Below, one piece after another: positions 6,183-13,762 of a DNA stretch of 17,640 nt. The stretch comes from JBGRQB01 sp041725875. GTDB lineage: Bacteria; Bacteroidota; Ignavibacteria; Ignavibacteriales; Melioribacteraceae. The position numbers were made by a program, and so were the translations under genes. The DNA lies in NCBI GenBank assembly GCA_041725875.1, contig JBGRQB010000081.1, positions 1 through 17,640 on the forward strand. The letters are read 5' to 3'. The notes below the pieces were generated by a model. That model was not told where the DNA came from. It saw only the letters and a program-made list of their open reading frames with translations, and did not search any database. How positions within the stretch are numbered: the first letter of the stretch is position 1; each line of letters begins with the position of its first letter.

Positions 6183-7277
6183 ATGAATAAATTAACAATA
6201 AAAGTTTTTTTCCTTGTTTGCTGTCTTTTTATTTCTTGTAAAGAAAGCAAGAAGCAGGAAATTTTATCAGAATATAAATTTGGGTATACTTTACATATTC
6301 TTGATAGTTTGGAGTATAAATTTGAGGGGAGTAATCCCATAGTTTTTGGATCACAGATAGAACATTTCAAAGATAAAATATTAATTACTGATAAAGATCT
6401 AAATTCGATATTTATATTTTCTGAAGAACTAGAGTTTGAACATAAAATTGGTGGAAAAGGAAGAGGTCCAGGTGAATATCTTGAAACACCAAGAGTAATT
6501 CTTGAGGATTCTTCTATTATTTTACAAGACCAACTAAAAATTGACAGATATAATTCTCAGTTTGAGCTTATCTCTTCAAAAACTCTTCCAGCAGAATTTA
6601 CTTTTCCTCTTAATTCTGTAAGAAATATAAAACAGAAAGATAAACTCGTTATGAATGTCTGGACTGATAAATATTTAAACTTCAATGAATATAGTCCGAT
6701 ATGCGTTCTGGATGATGATAATAATATTGAATTTAATATTGGGAAATGGGATGATGTTTATCTGAATGAAAAATATTCTGCATTTTGTCTTGAACAAAGT
6801 AGAGTGTTGTTTTCCAAAGTTTCAGAAAATAAATTTTTTGCAAAACAACAGGCATCAAGAAAAATACAGTTATTTGAGAATTTTGAACTAGTTGAAGAGT
6901 TTTATTATAGTCCGAAATTTTTCCGTAAAATTCCGGAAGTAACCATAAAGGAATATCAAAAAAATCTGGAGACATTTTTTAAGTTTGTACCTACAATAAC
7001 ATATAATTACAATTTATGTTATGATCATCAAAATCAATATGTAATAATTAGTTATTTTCATACAGCCCCAGTTGTTAAAAAGGGACTTAATATTAAAAAC
7101 GATAAAACGTTTATAACTGTCTTTGATAAATATTATAATTGTATTTATGATGGAGTTGCACCCGGTTATTTAGAATTTATAAAAAATGGTGAATTATATT
7201 TTAAGAAACTTAAAGACAATGGAATTACATTAATTAAATGTAAAGTGAAATATAGAAGTGAAAGAAATGGAAACTAA
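6183..7277 (+). CDS. Six-bladed beta-propeller lipoprotein
   Basis: A 364-residue exported protein with a lipoprotein signal: a basic N-terminus, a hydrophobic core, and LFISC with the lipidated Cys at 19. The segment IGGKGRGPGEYLETP (89-103) is the hallmark of the Bacteroidota six-bladed beta-propeller family (NHL-like). Repeated short strand patterns such as ILITDKDLNSIFIFS and IILQDQLKIDRYNSQFELI are successive blades. Such proteins bind ligands or partner proteins in the periplasm or on the cell surface; no catalytic residues are known. The start ATG follows GAGGGAATA. Its 3' end overlaps the start of the redoxin gene, which implies translational coupling, and it lies 50 bases after the peptide gene on the same transcript. 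A role in binding or presenting the peptide is inference from position. Confidence 0.88.
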   Translation: MNKLTIKVFFLVCCLFISCKESKKQEILSEYKFGYTLHILDSLEYKFEGSNPIVFGSQIEHFKDKILITDKDLNSIFIFSEELEFEHKIGGKGRGPGEYLETPRVILEDSSIILQDQLKIDRYNSQFELISSKTLPAEFTFPLNSVRNIKQKDKLVMNVWTDKYLNFNEYSPICVLDDDNNIEFNIGKWDDVYLNEKYSAFCLEQSRVLFSKVSENKFFAKQQASRKIQLFENFELVEEFYYSPKFFRKIPEVTIKEYQKNLETFFKFVPTITYNYNLCYDHQNQYVIISYFHTAPVVKKGLNIKNDKTFITVFDKYYNCIYDGVAPGYLEFIKNGELYFKKLKDNGITLIKCKVKYRSERNGN

Positions 7278-7812
7278 AAATAAATTAAGTATCTGGTTGA
7301 TATTATTGATCATAGTTTTAACTGCATTAAATATTTTTAGTTACAATAAAAGAGTAAAAATTAGTGGGGATTTTTCAAGATATAAATACCAAGCAAGTAA
7401 ACTGGTTGAGTATTTTGAGTTCCGAAATGAATATGAAGGAAAAAAACTTGAAAAAGTAATATCCGGAATAGATTTACCTGATGATAATTTGTACAAGTTA
7501 GTTATCAATATTAATCAAATAAGATGTTCTGCTTGCTTAAATTCGTACATACGTGAATTTAAAAAAAGTAATTTGGAATTAACTGCATACGTAATTGCAA
7601 ATGATTTTAATTTCAACTTTTTTAATCAGAGATTTTCTAGTAAAAGTATTAATCTTAATATAAAAAATAATGTTGAACTTTTTCCGGCAGATTTTTCAAT
7701 ATTATTAATTTCTCCAAAAGGGAGAATCGAATTTGCTGAGATTCCTGACAAAGAAAATATTGAGCGGTTTAAATTCTTTTTTTCAAAATTGAATAATATA
7801 CTTTCTGAATAG
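7267..7812 (+). CDS. Membrane-anchored thioredoxin-fold (redoxin-like) protein
   Basis: Numbering here is from a GTG at 7258. The ATG at 7267 (METKNK...) is preferred because GTG is rarer and both lack a clear ribosome site. One N-terminal TM (about residues 10-28) anchors a periplasmic domain of ~150 residues. IRCSACLNSYIREF carries a CxxC pair (C90, C93) after a beta strand, as in thioredoxin-fold proteins, and FPADFSILLISPKGRIEF supplies a candidate cis-Pro (P143) and the following strands of a TlpA/redoxin core. The active site (CSAC) lacks the usual W and internal Pro, so its redox potential probably differs from TlpA. It overlaps the propeller gene by 11 bases (20 if GTG starts). With a four-Cys peptide encoded at the head of the operon, disulfide handling of that peptide is the obvious hypothesis. 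Convergent with the permease, 44 bases away, with no terminator seen. Confidence 0.78.
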   Translation: METKNKLSIWLILLIIVLTALNIFSYNKRVKISGDFSRYKYQASKLVEYFEFRNEYEGKKLEKVISGIDLPDDNLYKLVININQIRCSACLNSYIREFKKSNLELTAYVIANDFNFNFFNQRFSSKSINLNIKNNVELFPADFSILLISPKGRIEFAEIPDKENIERFKFFFSKLNNILSE

Positions 7813-7856
7813 TATTTATTATTTTAAATATAGTTGCAGGTTTTAGGGAATTAAAA

Positions 7857-10418
7857 CTACTCATATTTAAGAGAATCAACAGGATTTGATTTTGCTGATT
7901 TTACAGTTATAAAAGAGATTGTAATTAATGAAACTACAGTTGTTAAAACACCGGCAATTATTAATGTCAAAATTGATATCTCAGTTCTATAGGGAAAACC
8001 CTCCAGCCAGGAAGACATTACAAACCAGATAATTGGCCAGGCAATTATATTTCCAATTAAAATCCATTTAAAAAATTCTTTGGTAAGAAGAATTGCAATT
8101 GAGCTGACTGATGCTCCAATCGATTTTCTAATACCTATTTCTTTTGTCCTTTGCTCAGCAGTAAAAGTAGCTAACCCCAATAACCCGATGCAGGTAAGGA
8201 AAATTGCTAAAAAGGTAAAGTATGAAAACATTTGATCTATTTTTTGGACAGAACTAAAATGGTTGTTAAATACTTCATCTAAAAAATAATAATCAAATTC
8301 TTTTTTGCTGGTTTTATCTTTAAGGATATTTTCTATTGTTTTTAATGTCTCAGAGAAATTTGTCATTGATACATTAATAATATAGGCTTTAGTTTTACTC
8401 TCTTCATTTTCAATTATTAAAGGCAAAATTTCCTGAGTTAAGGGATGAAAATGATAATCTTTAACAACTCCTATTATTGTTTTTTCTATTTGTCTGTCAT
8501 CAAGTTCTGTAATTGTTTTGCCGACAGGGTTTTCCCAGCCAAGTTTTTTTACCAGTGTTTCATTTACGATTATAGAACTTGATTTATCAGAAGGGAGTTC
8601 TGTTGAAAAATTTCGTCCTTCTACTATTTCCAGTTTTAGTGTTTTAATAAAATCGATATCTATATTATTTGCTGCACATCTTACAGATTCTTTTATGGTT
8701 CTGTCTTCCGGCTGAAAAACATTTTCTCTGTATCCTCCGGCACCCGGAACAGCTTGCGAAGTAGCAACACTAAGTATATCAGGGTATTTCAGCAGTTCTG
8801 CTTTTATACTTGTTGCGTTGTTTCTTAATGTTTCATTTTCTACAGGCACTACTAAAATATTTTCTTTTTGGAACCCAAGATTTTTAGAGTTAACAAATTC
8901 AAGCTGGTCTTTAATAATTCCTGTGCTGCCAATTAATCCAATTGAAATAACAAATTGTGTTATCACAAGAATTTTTCTAAACTGTTTCGATTTATGATCA
9001 CCTGTTTTTGACTGCAGAGAATCAGTCAGTTTTTTACCAGATAAATAAATTGCCGGATACAAACCAGCCATAATCCCTACAAACACAACAAGGGATAAAC
9101 CAATCAATATTTTATCGGTTAAGTTATCCAGTAACATCGAAAAGTTTAATCCTGAAAATTCAAATACTATTGGCCATAAAATGGGAAGAAGTAGACAGGC
9201 TAAAAGTAGAGACAGTATTGAATAGAGGAATGATTCGCCAACAAATTGAAAAATTAACTGGCTTTTATTTGCGCCATGGACTTTTCTCAAACCGATTTCC
9301 AAGGTGCGGGTTATTGATCTGGCAGTAGAGAGATTCATAAAATTCACACAGGCAATCAGCAAAATCAGTAAAGCGATAGCGGAAAAAATATAGATGTAAT
9401 CTATGTTTCCGGTTATCGAAAATTGGCTAACATAAGAGGAGTTCAAATATATTTCACTTAGCGGTTCTAATTTGAGTTCAAGCCTGGCAGAAACATGGTT
9501 TAACAATTTCCCGATTTTTTCTTCAACCAGATCCGGAAGTTTAGTCTGAAGCAAATCTTCTGAATTATTATCCTGCAACAATAAGTAAGTGAAATTTTGA
9601 AAATCGATTAACCATTTTTCATATAGATCTCCAACTATATCCTTTAAAGTTACAAAGGAAGCTAACATCGAAAACTTAATATGAGAATGAAACGGAGGAT
9701 TTTTTACTATTCCGGTAATTTTGAATTTACTGCTTTCATTAACTGTGATAAATTTTCCAAGCGGATCTTTATCACCAAACATTTTTTCTGCAATATCTTC
9801 AGTTAGTACAATTGAGTAGGGATCTTTAAGTGCAGTTTCAGGATCACCTTTTAATAAAGGGAATGAAAAAATGTTAAACACAGATTGATCAGCATATACA
9901 AATCCGCTTTGCGAAATATGTTTGTCTGAATTTTCAATCAGAACATTCTGGTGAACTTTTCTGAATCTGACTGCATCAACTACTTCCGGGTATCTCTCTT
10001 TTAATTCAGCGGCAGCAGGGTAGTTGCTAGATGCAAGATGAACCGGGTTTGATCCAAAATCCAGAAAAGTAGTTACGCGGTATATTCTATCATAGTTTTT
10101 GTGAAATTTATCAAAACTTATTTCAGATAAAAGATATGTTCCAATAATTATGCAAGCCGCCATTCCGATGGCAAGGCCAAGTATATTAATAATTGAATAC
10201 GTTTTGTGTCTTATCATATTTCGATATGATATTTTGAAATAATTTCTGAACATAACTACCCCCCAGTAGATTTTGTCAGTAATAAAATTAGGTGAAGATT
10301 TTACAACTTGTAACCACAGCCATAAAACTGCCTTAACATATCCTTGACTGGAATATTTCTTTTCAAACAATTCTTCAAAATCACCAAGAACTGCATAGCG
10401 GATCTCCTTGTTGATCAA
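7857..10418 (-). CDS. Orphan FtsX/MacB-type permease with N-terminal prefix domain
   Basis: The open frame from a TTG start gives 853 residues. Residues 1-55 contain YAVLGDFEELFEKKY and VKAVLWLWLQVVKSSP, the permease prefix domain found in PadR-linked orphan permeases (ADOP-like proteins). Then comes MFRNYFKISYRNMIRHK, TM1 (about 77-97), a periplasmic MacB_PCD domain, a first FtsX bundle with LEIGLRKVHGANKS, a second periplasmic domain, and a second FtsX bundle with RTKEIGIRKSIGASVS, ending NPVDSLKYE. The natural start is probably the ATG at 10475-10473, which overlaps the PadR stop (TAATG) in the same frame, but a TAG at 10448-10446 interrupts after nine codons. Synthesis from the TTG, or from the internal ATG at 10253-10251 preceded by a GGGGGG run, would give a protein lacking some or all of the prefix. 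No ATPase gene is near. Substrate unknown; PadR control suggests an inducible export or stress role. Confidence 0.85.
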   Translation of the reverse strand: MINKEIRYAVLGDFEELFEKKYSSQGYVKAVLWLWLQVVKSSPNFITDKIYWGVVMFRNYFKISYRNMIRHKTYSIINILGLAIGMAACIIIGTYLLSEISFDKFHKNYDRIYRVTTFLDFGSNPVHLASSNYPAAAELKERYPEVVDAVRFRKVHQNVLIENSDKHISQSGFVYADQSVFNIFSFPLLKGDPETALKDPYSIVLTEDIAEKMFGDKDPLGKFITVNESSKFKITGIVKNPPFHSHIKFSMLASFVTLKDIVGDLYEKWLIDFQNFTYLLLQDNNSEDLLQTKLPDLVEEKIGKLLNHVSARLELKLEPLSEIYLNSSYVSQFSITGNIDYIYIFSAIALLILLIACVNFMNLSTARSITRTLEIGLRKVHGANKSQLIFQFVGESFLYSILSLLLACLLLPILWPIVFEFSGLNFSMLLDNLTDKILIGLSLVVFVGIMAGLYPAIYLSGKKLTDSLQSKTGDHKSKQFRKILVITQFVISIGLIGSTGIIKDQLEFVNSKNLGFQKENILVVPVENETLRNNATSIKAELLKYPDILSVATSQAVPGAGGYRENVFQPEDRTIKESVRCAANNIDIDFIKTLKLEIVEGRNFSTELPSDKSSSIIVNETLVKKLGWENPVGKTITELDDRQIEKTIIGVVKDYHFHPLTQEILPLIIENEESKTKAYIINVSMTNFSETLKTIENILKDKTSKKEFDYYFLDEVFNNHFSSVQKIDQMFSYFTFLAIFLTCIGLLGLATFTAEQRTKEIGIRKSIGASVSSIAILLTKEFFKWILIGNIIAWPIIWFVMSSWLEGFPYRTEISILTLIIAGVLTTVVSLITISFITVKSAKSNPVDSLKYE

Positions 10419-10475
10419 TTTAGAAAGTAACCAAAAAGCGAGTCGCTAAAGTATATGTTTATTTACGTAATTCAT
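10419..10475 (-). pseudogene. Interrupted N-terminus of the permease prefix domain (in-frame TAG)
   Basis: On the minus strand, ATG at 10475-10473 overlaps the last base of the PadR stop. It reads MNYVNKHIL, then TAG (10448-10446), then RLAFWLLSK, and runs in frame into the permease at 10418. The post-stop segment LAFWLLSKL...R.A.LGDFEELF is the expected start of the prefix domain in this family, so the reading frame is ancestral and the stop interrupts it. It may be a real nonsense mutation, a sequencing error, or a site bypassed by restart or suppression. Confidence 0.75.
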
Positions 10476-10798
10476 TAATCCTCAAATCCAAGGTGGGGAA
10501 CATTGTCCCACAGCGATTCATTTATCTTTTGAATTTCTATTAATGCGTTTCTTCCTTGTTTTGTGATTTCATAATAAACTTTGCTGCGTCCGCCTCTTTC
10601 AGCAACCGGATCTCCCTTTGAGGTTTTTACCAATCCCTTTTTTTCAATTCTGTGAAGGGGAGCGTAGACTGCTCCAATTGACCATTCTATTCCGGTCATT
10701 TTAAAAATTTCATCTCTGATAGAAATTCCGTAAGCATTTCCCTGTAGTTTCCATATAGCCATCAAAACAATTTCTTCAGATCTTTGTAGTAACTTCAT
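10475..10798 (-). CDS. PadR-family transcriptional repressor
   Basis: A 107-residue winged-helix regulator of the short PadR class, with little C-terminal dimerisation extension. Residues 5-60 are the helix-turn-helix (SEEIVLMAIWKLQGNAYGISIRDEI...GAVYAPLHRIEKKGLVKTS). The wing is GGRSKVYYEITKQG at 69-82, with the conserved R-x-K-x-Y-x-(I/L)-T. Its stop codon overlaps the likely original start of the permease in TAATG, so the two are translationally coupled. PadR-permease pairs are a recurring arrangement for prefix-domain permeases. A perfect inverted repeat 38 bases upstream of the start codon, overlapping the promoter, is the likely autoregulatory operator. The effector is unknown; PadR repressors often respond to phenolic or hydrophobic toxic compounds. 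Confidence 0.92.
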   Translation of the reverse strand: MKLLQRSEEIVLMAIWKLQGNAYGISIRDEIFKMTGIEWSIGAVYAPLHRIEKKGLVKTSKGDPVAERGGRSKVYYEITKQGRNALIEIQKINESLWDNVPHLGFED

Positions 10799-10822
10799 AT
10801 CTATTCCGGTTATTAGTATTCG

Positions 10823-10856
10823 ATTATAAAAAAAATATTACTCTACGAAAGTAATA
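10823..10856 (-). promoter_or_regulatory. PadR promoter with inverted-repeat operator
   Basis: TATTACT (10836-10842) and AGTAATA (10850-10856) are perfect arms around a 7-base centre. On the minus strand TATAAT (complement of 10823-10828) is a -10 candidate 25 bases before the PadR start codon, so the repeat lies over the spacer and -35 region. The position and the AGTA/TACT arms fit known PadR-type operators; binding is inferred. Confidence 0.55.
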
Positions 10857-10972
10857 CATATAAATTTGAGAGTCAAGAATTTATTTTACAAGTGAAGAGT
10901 AATTGATTAAATGTTTGGGAGGTATGTTAAATTTTGAACTGTGATATTTATGAGATATCTTTTTTTTGTTAA

Positions 10973-11021
10973 AGAGGAGTCTAGTATGGTTTTAATGATT
11001 ATAAATATAAATTGTTATTAA
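10973..11021 (+). other. Possible short leader ORF upstream of hepT
   Basis: AGAGGAG (10973-10979) is one of the strongest Shine-Dalgarno matches in the window. ATG follows at 10986, but the frame closes after 11 codons (MVLMIININ...). It lies about 50 bases before the toxin gene. It could be a leader peptide, a decayed gene start or chance. Confidence 0.25.
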
Positions 11022-11069
11022 ATTCCTCAAATTGTAATTTTCGTTATTTCTAATTAACCATTAACTGAA

Positions 11070-11474
11070 ATGAACCAAAAAGATATTAGATGGAAACAAA
11101 GATATCAAAACTTCAAGAAGTCATTTGATCTTTTGGATACATATACTAAGCAAGAAGAGTATACAGAAATTGAACGTGCTGGATTAATTCAATTTTTTAA
11201 GATGTCATTCGAACTATCTTGGAAAGTTATGAAAGACTACCTGGAGAGTCAGGGATTTATTATAAACAGTCCAAGAGATACAATTAAACAAGCTTTTCAA
11301 GCTAATATTATATCAAATGGAGAGGTGTGGATAGAAGCTTTAGCAGATAGAAATTTGACTGTTCACACCTATGATGAAACTACAGCTGAACAAATATTAG
11401 AGAAAATAAAGAAAAATTATTATCCCTTATTAAAAAGATTAGATGAATATTTAACTGCTGAATTAAAAAAATGA
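11070..11474 (+). CDS. hepT: HepT-like HEPN toxin of a type VII toxin-antitoxin pair
   Basis: A 134-residue all-helical protein of the nucleotidyltransferase substrate-binding (HI0074-like) HEPN family. The catalytic motif R-x4-H-x-Y is intact as RNLTVHTY (R94, H99, Y101). In the characterised Shewanella system this motif marks the RNase active site and the Tyr that the partner enzyme AMPylates to silence the toxin. LIQFFKMSFELSWKVMKDYLESQG (39-62) is the conserved helix of this family, and SPRDTIKQAFQANII (67-81) is another. The stop codon overlaps the start of the next gene (ATGA), the toxin-first order typical of HepT-MntA. Expected role: a toxin that cleaves RNA, in defence or element stability. 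Family call is secure; toxicity in this host is not shown. Confidence 0.9.
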   Translation: MNQKDIRWKQRYQNFKKSFDLLDTYTKQEEYTEIERAGLIQFFKMSFELSWKVMKDYLESQGFIINSPRDTIKQAFQANIISNGEVWIEALADRNLTVHTYDETTAEQILEKIKKNYYPLLKRLDEYLTAELKK

Positions 11475-11779
11475 ATTTTGGACTCAAAGAAAAAGAATTA
11501 AAATATATAAAAGAAGTCACAACAAAATTTACAGAAGTTGAAGAAGTAATAATTTTTGGTTCAAGAGCAATGGGAAACCAGAAAGTTTCTTCAGACATTG
11601 ATATTGCGGTGAAAGGGAAATACATACCTCACGAAATAGTTCTAAAAATAGTTGACATACTCAATGAAGACTCACCTCTGCCTTATTTTTTTGATGTAAT
11701 CAATTATAATAATATTGAAAACCCGGAGCTTAAAAAACATATAGATGAAAAGGGAATTACAATCTATAAAAAGATGTAA
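11471..11779 (+). CDS. mntA: MntA-like minimal nucleotidyltransferase antitoxin
   Basis: A 102-residue minimal nucleotidyltransferase of the DNA polymerase-beta superfamily (HI0073-like). The signature GS-x10-DxD is intact: G30-S31 in FGSRAMGN, D42 and D44 in SDIDIAV, and the third metal-ligand Asp is D75 in FFDVINY. With all three acidic residues it should be catalytically active. In the known type VII system MntA transfers AMP units to the HepT tyrosine and so neutralises it. It overlaps hepT by 4 bases, implying coupled translation. The next gene, the sigma factor, starts 165 bases later with no strong terminator between, but belongs functionally to another unit. Confidence 0.92.
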   Translation: MNFGLKEKELKYIKEVTTKFTEVEEVIIFGSRAMGNQKVSSDIDIAVKGKYIPHEIVLKIVDILNEDSPLPYFFDVINYNNIENPELKKHIDEKGITIYKKM

Positions 11780-11943
11780 TTTTAAAAAAGTCCTTTTCAA
11801 TCAACCTCAAAACCAAAACTTTTCTTTACGTTTAACGAAAAACAATTCCCGAAACAGAGCCAATAAAAAATAATGAGCTTCCATTTAGATTAAAAAAAAT
11901 TATATATTAGTAACAATTATTAATTGCAATCTAATTTGAGAAG

Positions 11944-12528
11944 ATGAGACTGGCAAAAAAAAATATTGATGAAGAATTATTGAAAAAGATAAAGCAAGAC
12001 AACAGAAATGCTCTTGATTCTTTATTTGATAAATATTTTCAGGGACTTTGTGATTTTTCAAACAAATTTCTGAACAATGCTTTTTTAGCTGAAGAAGCTG
12101 TTTCAGATGTATTTTTAAATATCTGGCTTAAGCGGGGAGAGCTGGAAATAAAAACCAGTCTTAAAGCATATTTATTCACGGCAGTTAAAAACCAGTCATT
12201 AAACTACCTGAAAAAAGAAAATAACATTTACGATGACATTGAAGTTGTTGATAGAAATGGGACAGTTTCCGTTTTACGGACAGATGATTTTTTCAGGTAT
12301 GAAGAATTAAAAGAAGAAATAAATATTATCCTTGAAAAACTTCCTGAGAAGATGCGATTAGTTTTTAAGTTAAGTAGAATTGAAGGATTCACCTACAAAG
12401 AAATTGCTGAAATTTTATCAATTTCGGTTTATACAGTTCAAAACCATATGGTTAAAGCCACAAAATATTTATCCGCAGAGTATCCGCATCTTTTATTCTG
12501 GCTGATAGGAATTTTAAATTATTTTTAA
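11944..12528 (+). CDS. ECF sigma factor (FecI-like, Bacteroidota expansion type)
   Basis: A 194-residue RNA polymerase sigma subunit. Region 2 spans about 23-90 (ALDSLFDKYFQGLCDFSNKFL...AEEAVSDVFLNIWLKR), recognising the -10 element. Region 4 spans about 122-175 (LPEKMRLVFKLSRIEGFTYKEIAEILSISVYTVQNHMVKA), the HTH for the -35. A hydrophobic tail (LLFWLIGIL) follows, as often seen in this Bacteroidota subfamily. The FecR gene begins 123 bases downstream on the same strand, and the receptor follows, the standard cell-surface-signalling order. The sigma factor is expected to be held by FecR and freed when the receptor binds its ligand, then to drive transcription of the receptor and the genes behind it. 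Start ATG follows GAGAAG. Confidence 0.94.
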   Translation: MRLAKKNIDEELLKKIKQDNRNALDSLFDKYFQGLCDFSNKFLNNAFLAEEAVSDVFLNIWLKRGELEIKTSLKAYLFTAVKNQSLNYLKKENNIYDDIEVVDRNGTVSVLRTDDFFRYEELKEEINIILEKLPEKMRLVFKLSRIEGFTYKEIAEILSISVYTVQNHMVKATKYLSAEYPHLLFWLIGILNYF

Positions 12529-12651
12529 TTTTTTTTCCAAGCAGTAGCAGATCAGTTAATATTTTATTGTCTATAGTATAGAAGCATAGTTATATTCGTA
12601 GTTAGTTACGATAATACAGATACATTTTATTTGAATTTATGTTGAGAAATT

Positions 12652-13680
12652 ATGGACGAAAAATTTTACATCCTTGCAGCAAAATTACTTACCAATGAAA
12701 TTTCGGCAGAAGAAAAATCTGAGTTCGATAAGTTTCTTGGTGAAGATAAATATAAAAATGAATTTCAGCTAATTAAGCAGCAGTACGATTTATCAGGCAA
12801 AGAAAGAGATGAATCTCTTTTTAATCGTTTGTGCTGCCAAAGCATATTAAATGAAAAAATAGAAACAGATGATGAACAATTTGGTACTGCCAGAAAAGTT
12901 TCAAACTTCAGAAAAAGAAAATATATCTGGGCCGCTGCATCTGTGATTTTTATTATGTTGATTGCTACAGGTATTCTGACAAAAATTACAAATCAAACCA
13001 ACTTCTCTGATTTTGATGAAATGATTTCTTCAAAAACAATTGCCGGTCAAAAAATAAAACTCAGACTCAATGAAGGAACTAATGTTGTAATTAATGCTGC
13101 CAGTGAGTTAAAATACTCTAAAGATTTCGGGATAAAAAACCGGATAGTTTATCTTTCGGGCGAAGCTTATTTTGAAGTTAAAAGTAACAAAAAACTCCCT
13201 TTTATTGTTCGTACCGGAGATATTCAAACTAAAGTTTTAGGAACCGTTTTTAATGTTAAATCTTTCCCTGATGAAAATAATATTGAAGTCTCTTTGCTGG
13301 AAGGAAAAGTAGAAGTGTCTGACGAAAATTTTCCTCTGAGTAAGAAAGTTGTCCTTTACCCGGATGAAATTGTGTATTTTGACAAAAAAGAAAAAACTAT
13401 GGAACTAGGCAAGTTTACTCCCTTAACAACAACCGGGTGGAAGGACAACAACTTTATTTTCAAGAATGAAAAACTTGGAAATATATTAAAAGTACTTGGA
13501 CGAAATTTCGGAATCAAATTTACTTTAACCGATCACTCATTTTCAGAATATAAAATAACAACAAATTTCAATAAGGATTCTTTCCGTACAATTCTTAAAG
13601 TAATCAGCAATTTAACCGGATTAGATTATAAAGTTTATGGTGAAAAAAACATTGAGGTGATTTTTTATAATAACAAGTAA
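12652..13680 (+). CDS. FecR-family anti-sigma factor
   Basis: A 342-residue inner-membrane anti-sigma protein. Residues 1-85 are the cytoplasmic sigma-binding part, with LLTNEISAEEKSEFDKFL near the start. One TM is at about 91-109 (YIWAAASVIFIMLIATGIL). The periplasmic FecR domain is at about 120-235, including GQKIKLRLNEGTNVVINAASELKYS and VYLSGEAYFEVKSNKKLPFIV...VLGTVFNVKSFPDE, which are family hallmarks. The C-terminal ~75 residues (NFIFKNEKLGNILKVLGRNFG...) match the DUF4974 domain typical of Bacteroidota FecR. The C-terminal domain should contact the STN domain of the receptor encoded next. Transcribed with the sigma factor; the gap between them (123 bases) has no clear terminator. Confidence 0.94.
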   Translation: MDEKFYILAAKLLTNEISAEEKSEFDKFLGEDKYKNEFQLIKQQYDLSGKERDESLFNRLCCQSILNEKIETDDEQFGTARKVSNFRKRKYIWAAASVIFIMLIATGILTKITNQTNFSDFDEMISSKTIAGQKIKLRLNEGTNVVINAASELKYSKDFGIKNRIVYLSGEAYFEVKSNKKLPFIVRTGDIQTKVLGTVFNVKSFPDENNIEVSLLEGKVEVSDENFPLSKKVVLYPDEIVYFDKKEKTMELGKFTPLTTTGWKDNNFIFKNEKLGNILKVLGRNFGIKFTLTDHSFSEYKITTNFNKDSFRTILKVISNLTGLDYKVYGEKNIEVIFYNNK

Positions 13681-13722
13681 AACTAACAAAATAGGAGAGT
13701 AATTGTAGTGTGGGATTAAAAA

Positions 13723-13753
13723 AGCCACGGCAATGTGCGAGATTGCTATGGCT
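13723..13753 (+). ncRNA. Leader hairpin 1 ahead of the TonB-dependent receptor
   Basis: AGCCACGGCAAT (13723-13734) pairs with ATTGCTATGGCT (13742-13753), 12 positions with one mismatch and one G-T wobble, across a 7-base loop. No T-run follows. It is one of two neighbouring stems that fill much of the 151-base gap between FecR and the receptor, and is more GC-rich than its surroundings. Confidence 0.6.
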
Positions 13754-13762
13754 CTGTAATTA

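Noticed and set aside
10942..10968. Terminator formed by GATAT...ATATC followed by a T-run
   Set aside because: The stem is only about five AT-rich pairs and no gene ends just upstream on the plus strand; chance in AT-rich DNA is more likely.
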